Assembly (NCBI RefSeq): GCF_028682635.1
Contig: NZ_JANHLK010000003.1
Coordinates: 124,001-188,000, forward strand
Source: Pseudomonas putida
GTDB lineage: Bacteria > Pseudomonadota > Gammaproteobacteria > Pseudomonadales > Pseudomonadaceae
Length of the DNA: 64,000 bases
Direction of reading: 5' to 3'
Of the stretch, positions 36,313 through 47,068 are shown piece by piece. The notes below the pieces were generated by a model. The model saw only the letters and a program-made list of their open reading frames with translations, did no database searches and was not told the origin of the DNA. Both the position numbers and the translations under genes were made by a program. Position 1 is the stretch's first letter. Each line of letters begins with the position of its first letter.

Positions 36313-36957
36313 TTACACGCCGAATTGGGCGCGGTAGGCTTCTACGGCTGGCAGGTGTTGCTTGAGCTGCGGATCGTCGGCCAAAAATTCCAGCACCTGG
36401 TTCAGCGAAACGATGCTGATCACCGGAATACCGAAATCACGCTCCACTTCCTGGATCGCTGACAATTCACCGTTGCCACGCTCCTGGCGGTTCAGGGCGA
36501 TCAGCACGCCGGCCGCCTTGGCGCCGTCCTGGGAAGCGATGATCTGCATCACTTCGCGGATCGCGGTGCCGGCCGTGATCACGTCGTCGATGATCAGCAC
36601 TTCGCCGGTCAGCGGTGCGCCGACCAGGCTGCCGCCTTCACCGTGGGCCTTGGCTTCCTTGCGATTGAAGCACCATGGCAGGTCACGGTTGTGATGCTCG
36701 GCCAGTGCAACGGCGGTGGTTGCCGCCAGCGGGATGCCTTTGTAGGCCGGGCCGAACAGGACATCGAAGGCAATGCCGCTTTCGGCAATGGCTGCGGCGT
36801 AGAAACGACCCAGCTGCGCCAGGGCCGAACCCGAATTGAACAGGCCCGCATTGAAGAAGTAAGGACTGGTGCGCCCGGACTTCAGGGTGAACTCACCGAA
36901 GCGCAAAACGCCGCGATCGATGGCAAAACGAATGAAATCGCGCTGATACGCTTGCAT
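36313..36957 (-). CDS. pyrE: Orotate phosphoribosyltransferase
   Basis: A 214-residue type I phosphoribosyltransferase making OMP from orotate and PRPP. PRPP loop [13 protein letters not shown] at about 121-133, N-terminal [18 protein letters not shown], flexible loop [12 protein letters not shown]. Start chosen at MQAYQ, giving the family length; seven more in-frame residues upstream look unconserved. Divergent from crc with 82 bp between starts. Confidence 0.96.
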   Translation of the reverse strand: MQAYQRDFIRFAIDRGVLRFGEFTLKSGRTSPYFFNAGLFNSGSALAQLGRFYAAAIAESGIAFDVLFGPAYKGIPLAATTAVALAEHHNRDLPWCFNRKEAKAHGEGGSLVGAPLTGEVLIIDDVITAGTAIREVMQIIASQDGAKAAGVLIALNRQERGNGELSAIQEVERDFGIPVISIVSLNQVLEFLADDPQLKQHLPAVEAYRAQFGV

Positions 36958-37039
36958 GAAAAAAACCCCAAATACCACGGATTTAGCTAATTAGGTTGAC
37001 GCCGTGTATCATACACGCACGCGATTTTTGGGGCCATTT

Positions 37040-37819
37040 ATGCGGATCATCAGTGTGAACGTCAATGGTATTCAGGCTGCAGTCGAGCGAGGTTTGCTCA
37101 GTTGGCTGCAGGCACAGAATGCCGACGTCATCTGCCTGCAGGACACCCGCGCCTCCGCCTTTGAACTGGACGATCCAGCCTTCCAACTGGATGGATACTT
37201 CCTTTATGCCTGCGACGCCGAAGTTCCCGCCCAAGGCGGCGTGGCTTTGTACTCGCGGTTGCAACCGAAGGCTGTCATCAGCGGTCTCGGTTTCGAGACG
37301 GCGGACCGCTACGGGCGCTACCTGCAAGCAGATTTCGACAAAGTCAGTATTGCAACCCTGTTGCTTCCTTCCGGGATGAACGGCGATGAGGACTTGAACC
37401 AGAAGTTCAAGCTCATGGACGACTTCGCCAAATACCTGGACAAGCAGCGGCGCAAACGCCGCGAGTACATTTATTGTGGCTCGCTGTACGTGGCGCAACA
37501 GAAACTGGACATCAAGAACTGGCGTGACAGCCAGCAATCTCCGGGCTTCCTGGCGCCTGAACGGGCCTGGATGGACGAGATTGTCGGCAACATGGGTTAT
37601 GTCGACGCCCTGCGCGAAGTCAGCCGTGAAGGTGATCAGTACAGCTGGTGGCCGGATAACGAACAGGCCGAAATGCTCAACCTCGGCTGGCGCTTCGATT
37701 ACCAGATCCTGACCCCGGGCCTGCGCCGCTTCGTACGCAGTGCGCGCCTGCCACGTCAGCCACGGTTCTCGCAACACGCGCCGTTGATCGTGGACTACGA
37801 CTGGACGCTGACTATCTGA
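37040..37819 (+). CDS. crc: Catabolite repression control protein Crc
   Basis: A 259-residue protein with the exonuclease III/EEP fold. In Pseudomonas it does not cut DNA; it joins Hfq on A-rich mRNA sites to repress translation of catabolic genes. MRIISVNVNGIQAAVERGL begins the fold. The usual nuclease set is altered (DTRASAFELDD where ExoIII has the catalytic ETKV-type Glu; SLYVAQQ in place of GDFNV/I-type residues). Length equals the known 259. Start chosen at MRIIS; the upstream frame lies in the pyrE/crc promoter. Confidence 0.95.
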   Translation: MRIISVNVNGIQAAVERGLLSWLQAQNADVICLQDTRASAFELDDPAFQLDGYFLYACDAEVPAQGGVALYSRLQPKAVISGLGFETADRYGRYLQADFDKVSIATLLLPSGMNGDEDLNQKFKLMDDFAKYLDKQRRKRREYIYCGSLYVAQQKLDIKNWRDSQQSPGFLAPERAWMDEIVGNMGYVDALREVSREGDQYSWWPDNEQAEMLNLGWRFDYQILTPGLRRFVRSARLPRQPRFSQHAPLIVDYDWTLTI

Positions 37820-37835
37820 GTCTGGCCCGTAAAGG

Positions 37836-37869
37836 AAAATGCCCGTATCGCAAGATACGGGCATTTTTT
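37836..37869. terminator. Bidirectional terminator between crc and gltS
   Basis: Nine-base-pair stem GCCCGTATC/GATACGGGC, loop GCAA, with A4 and T6 flanks. Confidence 0.92.
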
Positions 37870-37891
37870 ATGGCCGGATGTAACCTGATCT

Positions 37892-39097
37892 TCAGGCAGC
37901 GGCAAATAACGGCAGAGCAAGGTACATCTTTATTACAATTACATTAATGATGTCGATGAAGAAAGCACCCACCATTGGCACCACCAGGAACGCTATTTGA
38001 GACGGTCCGTAGCGCTGTGTCACAGCTTGCATGTTGGCGATAGCAGTTGGCGTAGCCCCCAGTCCGAAACCGCAATGCCCTGCCGCCAATACGGCCGCAT
38101 CGTAGTTACTGCCCATGACCCTGAACGTCACGAATATCGCAAACAGTGCCATGACCAAAGTTTGCACGGCCAAGATAATGAAGAACGGCAAAGCAAGTGC
38201 CGCCAAGTCCCACAACTTGAGCGACATCAAGGCGATCGCCAGAAACAGTGACAGGCTGACATTCCCCAGCACCGAAACTTCACGCTCAAACACCTGATAC
38301 ACACCAAGCGCTGAAAGCCCGTTGCGTAAAAGTACGCCCACAAACAATACGCAAACGAAAGTCGGCAATTCAAACGCGGTTTCGCGTAACAGTCCATTGA
38401 GGAGGGAGCCTGCCAGCAAGCTGACCGAAATCAGTGCGAGTGTCTCGATAAACGAAAAGGCCGTGATCGAGCGCTCTTTATTCGGCTGCTCGAAGCCCTT
38501 TGGCAGCCGCGGCTTATCTTGCTCAAGGCCAGGTGCCTGAACCCTGTTGATGAGCAGGCGAGCAACAGGCCCACCAATCAAACCTCCCAGCACCAAGCCA
38601 AAGGTCGCAGAGGCCATCGCCAGTTCAGAAGCGGACGCCAGTCCGAACTTCTCACTGAACGTCGCTCCCCACGCAGCACCCGTACCGTGGCCGCCGGCCA
38701 AGGTAACCGAGCCTGTCAGCAAGCCCATCAAAGGATCGAGCCCCAGAGTCGTTGCGAGTCCGATGCCCATGGCATTCTGGACCACCAGTAGTCCGGTGAC
38801 CGCCAGCAGGAAAATCCCCACTACGCGTCCGCCCTTCTTCAGGCTGGCGAAGTCTGCACTCAAGCCAATGGTGGCAAAAAACGCCAACATTAACGGAGTT
38901 TGCAGCGAGGTATCAAATCTAACTTGAACATCAAGGCCTCGCAAAAACAAAAGAACCAGGGCCACCACCAGGCCGCCAGCTACAGGTTCCGGGATATTAT
39001 AAGTGCGTAAAAAACCGAAACGTGCAACGAGACCGCGCCCCAATAACAAAACTAAAGAGGCGGCGACAAGTGTTCCATAAAAATCGAGCTCAATCAT
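37892..39097 (-). CDS. gltS: Sodium/glutamate symporter GltS
   Basis: A 401-residue inner-membrane carrier of the ESS family with about ten helices and two inverted repeats. Pore motifs GSVTLAGGHGTGAAWG (about residue 132) and GHCGFGLGATPTAIANMQAVT (about 338) are the GltS signatures. Start chosen at MIELDFYGTL; the frame extends 24 residues upstream without hydrophobic or conserved character. Base composition is visibly more A/T-rich than its neighbours, and from memory it is absent between crc and the DUF4870 gene in P. aeruginosa, suggesting a later insertion. Single gene. Confidence 0.93.
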   Translation of the reverse strand: MIELDFYGTLVAASLVLLLGRGLVARFGFLRTYNIPEPVAGGLVVALVLLFLRGLDVQVRFDTSLQTPLMLAFFATIGLSADFASLKKGGRVVGIFLLAVTGLLVVQNAMGIGLATTLGLDPLMGLLTGSVTLAGGHGTGAAWGATFSEKFGLASASELAMASATFGLVLGGLIGGPVARLLINRVQAPGLEQDKPRLPKGFEQPNKERSITAFSFIETLALISVSLLAGSLLNGLLRETAFELPTFVCVLFVGVLLRNGLSALGVYQVFEREVSVLGNVSLSLFLAIALMSLKLWDLAALALPFFIILAVQTLVMALFAIFVTFRVMGSNYDAAVLAAGHCGFGLGATPTAIANMQAVTQRYGPSQIAFLVVPMVGAFFIDIINVIVIKMYLALPLFAAA

Positions 39098-39331
39098 TAA
39101 TGGTTTCCTTGAATTACATTCATGGGCGAACTTTTTACCTGGACACGCCGCATGAACAGGTTGATTCATCTCAACACTGATTTGTTTTAGATTCAGGGAC
39201 CCTCAATGGTCTGAATGTATCGAAATATTTCTTAGTGAATATAACTTAGTGCGGACTTTAACAATCGCCAAGTCTCATTGCCAAGCACATGGCCCGTATT
39301 GAACCATTGCAGTTTGTGACTAAATTGAGTT

Positions 39332-39357
39332 TAAAAAAATACCCCGACAGGTCGGGG
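39332..39357 (-). terminator. Terminator after the DUF4870 gene
   Basis: Stem CCCCGAC/GTCGGGG with an AG loop, followed on the minus strand by a T7 run. It separates rph-DUF4870 from gltS. The rest of the 291-bp gap to gltS is A/T-rich, likely the gltS promoter. Confidence 0.85.
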
Positions 39358-39388
39358 CATTCATTTTAAATCGAGATTCTTTTCTGGG

Positions 39389-39757
39389 TTACTTGATCAG
39401 CCGCCAGGTGAACGGATACCGATAAGGCACCCCTTCATTGGCTTTTACGCCGCCAATGATGGTCAAGACCAGCGCCCCGATCGCCACCAGCCCAAACAGG
39501 AAAAACCCGATGATCACCAGCATCAGCAGCAGGCAAATGGCAGAAGCAATGGCGACGGTGATCTGAAAGTTCAGCGCCTCCTTGCCCTGTGCGTCGATGA
39601 ACGGGTCCATCTCGCGCTTCATCTGCCACAGGACCAGCGGGCCGAGCAGCGTGCCGAACGGAATCCAGATGCCCAGCAAGGCGGACAAGTGACAAAACAT
39701 TGCCCACTGCCGAACTTCTTTGCTCGGTGCGGGAAGCAACTGTTGCTCGTCACCCAT
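39389..39757 (-). CDS. DUF4870 (Tic20-like) membrane protein
   Basis: A 122-residue protein with three to four hydrophobic segments and typical DUF4870 wording: MFCHLSALLGIWIPFGTLLGPLVLWQMKR, then DAQGKEALNFQIT and a glycine-rich helix. Function unknown. It follows rph by 27 bp, so the two are probably cotranscribed, and ends at an intrinsic terminator. Confidence 0.88.
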   Translation of the reverse strand: MGDEQQLLPAPSKEVRQWAMFCHLSALLGIWIPFGTLLGPLVLWQMKREMDPFIDAQGKEALNFQITVAIASAICLLLMLVIIGFFLFGLVAIGALVLTIIGGVKANEGVPYRYPFTWRLIK

Positions 39758-39784
39758 GGCGTCCTCCTTGTCCTGGCTATTCGA

Positions 39785-40507
39785 TCAGTCAGCCAGTGCA
39801 GCCTTTTGCAGATCGAAGATTTCGTTCATGCCTTTTTTCGCCAGTTCCAGCATGGCGTTCAGCTCTTCAGGCTGGAACGGCGCGCCTTCGGCAGTGCCCT
39901 GGACTTCGATGAAGCCGCCAGTGCTGGTCATCACCACGTTCAGGTCGGTCTCGGCAGCCGAGTCTTCCAGGTAGTCGAGGTCGAGCACAGGTTCGCCTTG
40001 GTACATGCCCACCGACACCGCGCCGATCATTTGCTTGAGCGGGTCGCCACCTTTGAGGCCGCCACGCTTCTTGATCACTTTCAAGGCATCGACCAGGGCA
40101 ACCATGGCGCCGGTAATGGACGCGGTGCGTGTACCGCCGTCAGCCTGGATCACGTCGCAGTCGACGTACAGGGTGACGTCGCCCAGCTTGGACATGTCCA
40201 GCGCAGCGCGCAGGGAACGGCCGATCAGGCGCTGGATTTCCAGGGTACGCCCGCCTTGCTTGCCGCGGCTGGCTTCACGCTGGTTACGCTCGCCAGTGGC
40301 GCGCGGCAGCATGCCGTACTCGGCCGTCAACCAGCCTTGGCCCTGGCCCTTGAGGAACCGCGGCACGCCGTTCTCGACGCTGACGGTGCAGATGACCTTG
40401 GTGTCGCCGAACTCGACCAGCACGGATCCCTCGGCGTGTTTGGTGTAGTTGCGGGTAATGCGGATCGAGCGGAGCTGATCGGCAGCGCGACCACTTGGAC
40501 GTTTCAT
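39785..40507 (-). CDS. rph: Ribonuclease PH
   Basis: A 240-residue hexameric phosphorolytic 3'-5' exoribonuclease that trims tRNA 3' ends. [28 protein letters not shown] is the conserved opening (read in two parts), with [20 protein letters not shown] and [20 protein letters not shown] as phosphate and active-site regions. Start chosen at MKRPSGR; 55 further codons are open upstream but lie in the intergenic region with yicC. Intact at the C-terminus, unlike the E. coli K-12 frameshift allele. Confidence 0.96.
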   Translation of the reverse strand: MKRPSGRAADQLRSIRITRNYTKHAEGSVLVEFGDTKVICTVSVENGVPRFLKGQGQGWLTAEYGMLPRATGERNQREASRGKQGGRTLEIQRLIGRSLRAALDMSKLGDVTLYVDCDVIQADGGTRTASITGAMVALVDALKVIKKRGGLKGGDPLKQMIGAVSVGMYQGEPVLDLDYLEDSAAETDLNVVMTSTGGFIEVQGTAEGAPFQPEELNAMLELAKKGMNEIFDLQKAALAD

Positions 40508-40774
40508 AAGGGATACCTGTACGGGGACGGAAAACTGCGGAGCATTATAGAGCCGCCAGCCCCGACTGGGCACTTCTAAAAAAATCCTCGGACCAGCGAA
40601 GGCTCTGCACGGCCCGCAACCGACGACGAGCAGGCCTTTGTAACACCCTGTGTTTGGGCGCATCCACGCCACTGCGCTACAATCCTGCGCCTTTGCTGCC
40701 CGTCAGCTTAAATTCATTGATATCGGATCGGCGGAACGTCAGTTGCGCGCCGATCTGCATTGCGAGGTCCCTCC

Positions 40775-41638
40775 ATGGTGCACAGCATGACCGCCTTTGC
40801 CCGCGTCGAGAAAGCCGGGGTCCAGGGCACCCTGAGCTGGGAACTGCGCTCGGTCAACAGCCGTTACCTCGAACCCCACCTGCGCCTGCCGGAATCCTTT
40901 CGCGACCTTGAAGGCGGCGTCCGTGAAGCCTTGCGCCAGGGCGTATCGCGGGGCAAGCTCGAATGCACGCTGCGCTTCACCGAGGAGAACACCGGCAAAG
41001 CGTTGCAAGTGGATCAGGCACGCGCGGCGCAGCTGGTTGCAGCCGCCGAGACGATCGCCAGCCTGATCAAGAATCCGGCGGCGCTGAACCCGCTCGAAGT
41101 CCTGGCGTGGCCCGGCGTACTGGTGGGCGATGCAAGCGACCCGCAAGCGCTGAACGCCGAGGCATTGGCACTGTTCAACCAGGGCCTCAAGGAACTCAAG
41201 GCCGGCCGCGAGCGCGAAGGCGCGGAGCTGGCGCGACTGATCAACGAGCGCCTGTCGTCCATCGAAGAAGACGTGGTGACCCTGCGCGAGCTCGTTCCGC
41301 AAATGCTCGCCACCCAGCGCCAGAAAGTGCTCGACCGTTTCGCCGACATGAAGGCCGAGATGGACCCGCAGCGCCTGGAGCAGGAAATGGTCATGCTCGC
41401 GCAGAAAAGCGACGTCGCCGAAGAACTGGATCGCCTGAGCACTCACATCATCGAAGTTCGTCGGGTGCTCAAGTCCGGCGGTGCCGCCGGGCGGCGCCTA
41501 GACTTCCTGATGCAGGAGCTCAACCGCGAAGCCAACACACTGGGCTCCAAAGCCTTCGACCCGCGCAGCACCCAGGCTGCGGTCAACCTCAAGGTGTTGA
41601 TCGAGCAGATGCGCGAACAAGTGCAGAATATTGAGTAA
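40775..41638 (+). CDS. yicC: YicC-family endoribonuclease
   Basis: A 287-residue YicC protein: MVHSMTAFARVEKAG start, N-terminal YicC domain with WELRSVNSRYLEPHLRLPE, long helical middle, and the C-terminal DUF1732 part GAAGRRLDFLMQELNREANTLGSKA. E. coli YicC has been reported as an RNase acting on small RNAs. 12 bp before gmk, the conserved yicC-gmk pair. Start chosen at MVHSM over an ATG-less extension of five residues. Confidence 0.93.
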   Translation: MVHSMTAFARVEKAGVQGTLSWELRSVNSRYLEPHLRLPESFRDLEGGVREALRQGVSRGKLECTLRFTEENTGKALQVDQARAAQLVAAAETIASLIKNPAALNPLEVLAWPGVLVGDASDPQALNAEALALFNQGLKELKAGREREGAELARLINERLSSIEEDVVTLRELVPQMLATQRQKVLDRFADMKAEMDPQRLEQEMVMLAQKSDVAEELDRLSTHIIEVRRVLKSGGAAGRRLDFLMQELNREANTLGSKAFDPRSTQAAVNLKVLIEQMREQVQNIE

Positions 41639-42271
<633 letters not shown>

Positions 42272-42289
42272 AGAGGGCTTCCCAAAACA

Positions 42290-42376
42290 GCTGCAAGGGC
42301 TTTACATTGGCACTTGCAGCGCGTTGAAGGGCTTGGTCAAAAAATCAGCGCTTCCCTAATCGCTGGTGATTTTTTA
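42290..42376 (+). terminator. Two hairpins between gmk and rpoZ
   Basis: Hairpin 1: GCTGCAAG (42290-42297)/CTTGCAGC (42313-42320), perfect 8-bp stem. Hairpin 2: CAGCG (42346-42350)/CGCTG (42361-42365), within a longer A6/T6 inverted context and followed closely by T6. The second is the likely gmk terminator, leaving about 60 bp for an rpoZ promoter. Confidence 0.6.
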
Positions 42377-42438
42377 AACTGTTGAGTCCGCTTGCCCATC
42401 CGGGCAGCGCGCATATTGCATTTGCTACGAGGAAGACC

Positions 42439-42702
42439 ATGGCCCGCGTAACCGTTGAAGACTGCCTAGAACACGTGGATAACCGCTTTGAGCTGGTCAT
42501 GCTCTCTACCAAGCGTGCCCGTCAACTGGCCACCGGCGGCAAAGAGCCGAAAGTAGCATGGGAAAACGACAAGCCTACCGTCGTCGCCCTGCGTGAAATC
42601 GCTGAAGGCCTGATCGACTACGCAGCTATCGCAGAAGCCGAAATCGTTGAAGATGAACCGCTTTTCGCTGCATTCGAGGACGAGTCCAACGAGGCCGTCT
42701 AA
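42439..42702 (+). CDS. rpoZ: RNA polymerase omega subunit
   Basis: An 87-residue omega subunit that helps assemble RNA polymerase and contributes to ppGpp binding. Conserved [30 protein letters not shown] (in two halves) and the [11 protein letters not shown] helix. Start chosen at MARVTVED with GAGGAAG upstream. 57 bp before spoT, the classical rpoZ-spoT order. Confidence 0.96.
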   Translation: MARVTVEDCLEHVDNRFELVMLSTKRARQLATGGKEPKVAWENDKPTVVALREIAEGLIDYAAIAEAEIVEDEPLFAAFEDESNEAV

Positions 42703-42759
42703 GCCTATGCCTGGTCGACGTAGCACGGCGCGGGATAAAAGCTTACGGCAGGAGACATC

Positions 42760-44865
42760 ATGCCGAGCATAGACGCCCTCGCCGATCGCTTATCGACCTA
42801 CCTCGGCAAAGACCAGGTCAACCTGGTCCGCCGAGCGTATTTCTACGCCGAACAAGCCCACGACGGCCAACGCCGCCGTAGCGGCGAGGCGTACGTCACG
42901 CATCCCCTTGCGGTGGCGAATATTCTTGCCGACATGCACATGGACCATCAGAGCCTGATGGCGGCCATGCTGCATGACGTGATCGAAGACACCGGCATTG
43001 CCAAGGAAGCGCTGCAAGCGCAATTTGGCGAAACCGTGGCCGAACTGGTCGACGGGGTCAGCAAATTGACCCAGATGAACTTCGAGACCAAGGCCGAAGC
43101 CCAGGCTGAAAACTTCCAGAAAATGGCCATGGCCATGGCCCGCGACATTCGCGTGATCCTGGTCAAGCTGGCTGACCGCCTGCACAACATGCGCACGCTG
43201 GAAGTGCTGTCTGGCGAAAAGCGCCGGCGCATCGCCAAGGAAACCCTGGAAATCTATGCGCCCATCGCCAACCGGCTGGGCATGCACGCCATCCGCATAG
43301 AATTCGAAGACCTCGGCTTCAAGGCCATGCACCCGATGCGTTCCGCGCGGATCTACCAGGCAGTCAAGCGCGCCAGGGGTAACCGCAAGGAAATCGTCAA
43401 CAAGATCGAAGAATCCCTCAGCCACTGCCTGGCCATCGATGGCATCCAGGGCGAGGTCAGCGGTCGCCAAAAACACCTCTACGGTATCTACAAGAAGATG
43501 CGCGGCAAGCGCCGGGCCTTCAACGAGATCATGGACGTGTATGCGTTCCGGATCATCGTCGACAAGGTCGATACCTGCTACCGCGTACTGGGCGCTGTAC
43601 ATAATTTGTACAAACCATTACCGGGGCGCTTCAAGGATTACATCGCGATCCCCAAGGCCAACGGCTATCAGTCGCTGCACACCACGCTGTTCGGCATGCA
43701 TGGCGTACCGATCGAGATCCAGATCCGCACCCGTGAAATGGAAGAGATGGCCAACAACGGCATCGCTGCCCACTGGCTGTACAAATCCAGCGGCGACGAG
43801 CAGCCAAAAGGCACCCACGCCCGTGCGCGCCAGTGGGTCAAAGGCGTGCTGGAAATGCAGCAACGTGCCGGCAACTCGTTGGAATTCATCGAGAGCGTGA
43901 AGATCGACCTGTTCCCGGACGAGGTCTACGTGTTCACGCCCAAAGGCCGGATCATGGAGCTGCCCAAGGGCTCCACGGCGGTCGACTTTGCCTACGCGGT
44001 GCACACCGACGTCGGCAACAGCTGCATTGCCTGCCGGATCAACCGTCGCCTCGCGCCGCTGTCCGAACCGCTGCAAAGCGGTTCCACGGTCGAGATCGTC
44101 AGCGCTCCGGGCGCACGGCCGAACCCGGCGTGGCTCAACTTCGTGGTCACCGGCAAGGCGCGCACGCATATTCGCCATGCGCTGAAACTGCAGCGCCGTT
44201 CCGAGTCCATCAGCCTGGGCGAACGCCTGCTGAACAAGGTGCTCAACGGTTTCGACAGCTCGCTGGAAAAAATCCCGGCAGAGCGCGTCAAGGCGATGCT
44301 CGCCGAGTACCGCCTGGAACTGATCGAAGATTTGCTCGAAGACATCGGCCTGGGCAATCGCATGGCCTATGTGGTGGCTCGGCGCCTGCTGGGCGAAGGC
44401 GAGCAGTTGCCAAGTCCGGAAGGCCCGCTGGCGATTCGTGGCACCGAAGGCCTGGTCCTCAGCTACGCCAAGTGCTGCACGCCGATCCCGGGCGACCCGA
44501 TTGTCGGCCACCTGTCCGCCGGCAAAGGCATGGTCGTGCACCTGGACAACTGCCGCAACATCAGCGAAATCCGCCACAACCCGGAAAAATGCATCCAGCT
44601 CTCGTGGGCCAAGGATGTCACCGGCGAATTCAACGTCGAACTGCGCGTCGAGCTGGAACACCAGCGCGGCCTGATCGCCCTGTTGGCCAGCAGCGTCAAC
44701 GCGGCCGACGGCAACATCGAGAAAATCAGCATGGATGAACGCGATGGTCGCATCAGCGTGGTCCAACTGGTGGTCAGCGTACACGACCGTGTGCACCTGG
44801 CCCGCGTGATCAAGAAACTGCGCGCCCTGACCGGGGTGATTCGCATCACCCGCATGCGCGCCTAA
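42760..44865 (+). CDS. spoT: Bifunctional (p)ppGpp synthetase/hydrolase SpoT
   Basis: A 701-residue long RelA/SpoT homologue. The HD hydrolase domain is intact (H48 in THPL and H72-D73 in [10 protein letters not shown]), which identifies SpoT rather than RelA. The synthetase domain follows (about 200-340, [19 protein letters not shown]), then TGS (about 385-445, [30 protein letters not shown]), a helical/CC region with [12 protein letters not shown], and a C-terminal ACT domain (625-701). Between rpoZ and ridA in one direction. Confidence 0.97.
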   Translation: MPSIDALADRLSTYLGKDQVNLVRRAYFYAEQAHDGQRRRSGEAYVTHPLAVANILADMHMDHQSLMAAMLHDVIEDTGIAKEALQAQFGETVAELVDGVSKLTQMNFETKAEAQAENFQKMAMAMARDIRVILVKLADRLHNMRTLEVLSGEKRRRIAKETLEIYAPIANRLGMHAIRIEFEDLGFKAMHPMRSARIYQAVKRARGNRKEIVNKIEESLSHCLAIDGIQGEVSGRQKHLYGIYKKMRGKRRAFNEIMDVYAFRIIVDKVDTCYRVLGAVHNLYKPLPGRFKDYIAIPKANGYQSLHTTLFGMHGVPIEIQIRTREMEEMANNGIAAHWLYKSSGDEQPKGTHARARQWVKGVLEMQQRAGNSLEFIESVKIDLFPDEVYVFTPKGRIMELPKGSTAVDFAYAVHTDVGNSCIACRINRRLAPLSEPLQSGSTVEIVSAPGARPNPAWLNFVVTGKARTHIRHALKLQRRSESISLGERLLNKVLNGFDSSLEKIPAERVKAMLAEYRLELIEDLLEDIGLGNRMAYVVARRLLGEGEQLPSPEGPLAIRGTEGLVLSYAKCCTPIPGDPIVGHLSAGKGMVVHLDNCRNISEIRHNPEKCIQLSWAKDVTGEFNVELRVELEHQRGLIALLASSVNAADGNIEKISMDERDGRISVVQLVVSVHDRVHLARVIKKLRALTGVIRITRMRA

Positions 44866-44890
44866 GCCATCCCCTTACAAGGAGTCATTC

Positions 44891-45271
44891 ATGACCAAGA
44901 CTGTTATCACCAGCGACAAGGCCCCGGCCGCCATCGGCACTTACTCCCAGGCGATCAAGGCTGGCAACACCGTCTACATGTCGGGCCAGATTCCCCTGGA
45001 CCCGAAAACCATGGAACTGGTCGAAGGCTTCGAAGCCCAGACCGTCCAGGTGTTCGAGAACCTCAAGGCCGTGGCTGAAGCCGCTGGCGGTTCGTTCAAG
45101 GACATCGTCAAGCTGAACATCTTCCTCACCGACCTGAGCCACTTCGCCAAGGTCAACGAGATCATGGGCAAGTACTTCGACCAGCCTTACCCTGCCCGCG
45201 CCGCCATCGGCGTAGCCGCACTGCCAAAGGGTTCGCAGGTTGAAATGGATGCCATCCTGGTCATCGAGTAA
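44891..45271 (+). CDS. ridA: RidA family reactive enamine/imine deaminase
   Basis: A 126-residue RidA (YjgF) protein that hydrolyses 2-aminoacrylate and related imines produced by PLP enzymes. Characteristic [25 protein letters not shown], the catalytic arginine in [22 protein letters not shown] (Arg105-equivalent), and C-terminal Glu. 25 bp after spoT, probably cotranscribed. It may supply the RidA role missing from the dad operon. Confidence 0.95.
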   Translation: MTKTVITSDKAPAAIGTYSQAIKAGNTVYMSGQIPLDPKTMELVEGFEAQTVQVFENLKAVAEAAGGSFKDIVKLNIFLTDLSHFAKVNEIMGKYFDQPYPARAAIGVAALPKGSQVEMDAILVIE

Positions 45272-45343
45272 TACGTCCGGCGCAGCCCTCTGAAGGCTGC
45301 GCCGCTGCCGTATGTATAAAAAGCGTTTTGAAAGGATTCCACC

Positions 45344-46084
45344 ATGCGCGCTGCGCTAGCCCTCTCGCTGGTCGCCCTGTTCTTGGGCGGTTGTGCCAGC
45401 AACCCTGCCGACCGTGATATCAGTGGCACCTGGATCAACCAGGCGGCAATCGATGCTGCGGCCAAAGGCGGCCCCCTGCGTGAAGCCCTCCAGGCCTATG
45501 GTCCGAACCTGGAGTGGGACGTCAACACCAAGGCCAGCCAGGCCCGCTACACCAATGGTTTTGAAAATGTCGAAGGCAAGTTGCTGGGCGAGCAGTCCGG
45601 CGCCTGGAAAGTCGACTTTTATGGCAGCTCTGCCAGCGAGCTCAAGCGAGACGGCAAGCAGCTGAGCCAGGCCGCCAGCGACAACGAACCCGAGCAGGTC
45701 TTCGACCGCGCGCCGATTCCGGTTCCGGATGGTGCACCGATGGGCGCCAGCTTCGAACGCGCACTGTACACGGCGTACATGGGCGGTAGCTGGAAGGTCG
45801 TCAGCGGCCCCGGCGAAGGCAATAGCGTGCAATTCCAGGCCGACGGCCAGGTCATCGGGCTGCCGGAAGCCGATCGTTATGCCCTGTGCCTGGCGGGTGA
45901 CTGTGCGTCGATGAGCGGTGGCAACGACAACATGTGGTTGCAACTCAATGGCCAGGGAAACCCCTGGATCTTTGCCCGCAAAGGCAAGGAACTGGAAATT
46001 TTCCAGGCCGTGAATGCCGCCCAGGCAGACGAAATGCCCCAGTACACGCCGGGTAACCGCAAGTGGTTGCTCGAGAAGCAATAA
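45344..46084 (+). CDS. Uncharacterised lipoprotein
   Basis: A 246-residue predicted lipoprotein: signal peptide with lipobox LGGC (Cys near 17). I do not recognise a named domain. The mature part starts with SGTWINQAAIDAAAKGGPLREAL, resembling beta-rich lipocalin-like META/YceI-type small domains but without a clear signature. A Cys pair (CLAGDC) near residue 190 may form a disulfide. D at the second mature position would matter for Lol sorting, but here the residue after Cys is Ala, so outer-membrane sorting is expected. 72 bp after ridA. Confidence 0.75.
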   Translation: MRAALALSLVALFLGGCASNPADRDISGTWINQAAIDAAAKGGPLREALQAYGPNLEWDVNTKASQARYTNGFENVEGKLLGEQSGAWKVDFYGSSASELKRDGKQLSQAASDNEPEQVFDRAPIPVPDGAPMGASFERALYTAYMGGSWKVVSGPGEGNSVQFQADGQVIGLPEADRYALCLAGDCASMSGGNDNMWLQLNGQGNPWIFARKGKELEIFQAVNAAQADEMPQYTPGNRKWLLEKQ

Positions 46085-46098
46085 GCAACACATAACTC

Positions 46099-46189
46099 CT
46101 GTAGGAGCGAGCTTGCTCGCGAAGAGGCCATAACATTCAACAATTTGTTGCCTGTTAGGCCGCTTTCGCGAGCAAGCTCGCTCCTACAA
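46099..46189. repeat. REPIN (GTAGGAGCGAGCTTGCTCGCGAAG arms)
   Basis: Inverted arms between the convergent lipoprotein and epimerase genes. The arms read GAGCAAGCTCGCTCCTAC, so they differ from the IS110 target at two or three positions. Confidence 0.92.
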
Positions 46190-46210
46190 GGGATTTGTGG
46201 CGTTTACAAA

Positions 46211-47068
46211 TCAGCAACGCCCTTCAATGATCGCTGCATAACCTTCGCGGAAACTCGGATACTTCGGCACCCAACCCAACGCCCTCGCCCGCGCATTGCT
46301 GCAACGCTTGCTCCCCGTACGGCGCACAGTGGCGTCCTCCGCCCATTCGGTCACCCCCAGATATTCACGTAGCCAGCCCACCACATCCGCCAGCGCTGCG
46401 GGCGCGTCGTCAACGCCTATATAAACGTCATCCAGTGCCACGCCACGCCGATCCGCCTCGAGCAGACAGGCCATCAGCCCGGCGGCGTCATCGGCATGAA
46501 TTCGATTGGCGTAAAGCGGTGGATCGACCGCCACGCGATACCCCCGGCGAACCTGAGTCAGCAACCACTCGCGACCCGGGCCGTAGATGCCGGTCAATCG
46601 CACGATACTGGCCGGGATGCCGCTGTTGAGCGCAATCTGCTCGGCCTCGAGCATCACACGCCCTGAATAACCCGCCGCCACGGCTGGCGACGCCTCGTCA
46701 ATCCACTCGCCCTGCTGCTGGCCGTAGACACTGCTGCTGGACACGAACAGCAGGCGATTAGGCACCTGCCCATAGTCGCCCAGCCACTCCAGCACATGCT
46801 GCAGGCCCTGGACATAGGCGGCGCGGTAACCGGCCTCATCGTGATCGGTGGCGGCCGCGCAATACACCAGGTAATCCACCGCACCGACCGGCCAGGTCGC
46901 TGGACATTCTTTGTCGAACAAGTCGCCGGCCACCCCGACAACGCCGTCGGGCAGGCGCGAAACGTCACGGCGCAGACCATGGACCTCCCACCCGCCAGCC
47001 AGCAATTGCGTGGCCAGGCGACTGCCGACATCACCGCAACCGGCGATCAAAACAGAGGGTGCGGACAT
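46211..47068 (-). CDS. NAD-dependent epimerase/dehydratase family protein (YeeZ-like)
   Basis: A 285-residue atypical extended SDR. The dinucleotide motif is SVLIAGCGDVGSRLATQLL, a GxGxxG with the GCGDVG wording of the YeeZ/SDR_a family. SSSSVYGQQQGEWIDE holds the usual serine and the YxxxK region is modified. Substrate unknown. Start chosen at MSAPSVLIAGCG; nine further residues upstream look unconserved. Divergent from exbB. Confidence 0.85.
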   Translation of the reverse strand: MSAPSVLIAGCGDVGSRLATQLLAGGWEVHGLRRDVSRLPDGVVGVAGDLFDKECPATWPVGAVDYLVYCAAATDHDEAGYRAAYVQGLQHVLEWLGDYGQVPNRLLFVSSSSVYGQQQGEWIDEASPAVAAGYSGRVMLEAEQIALNSGIPASIVRLTGIYGPGREWLLTQVRRGYRVAVDPPLYANRIHADDAAGLMACLLEADRRGVALDDVYIGVDDAPAALADVVGWLREYLGVTEWAEDATVRRTGSKRCSNARARALGWVPKYPSFREGYAAIIEGRC

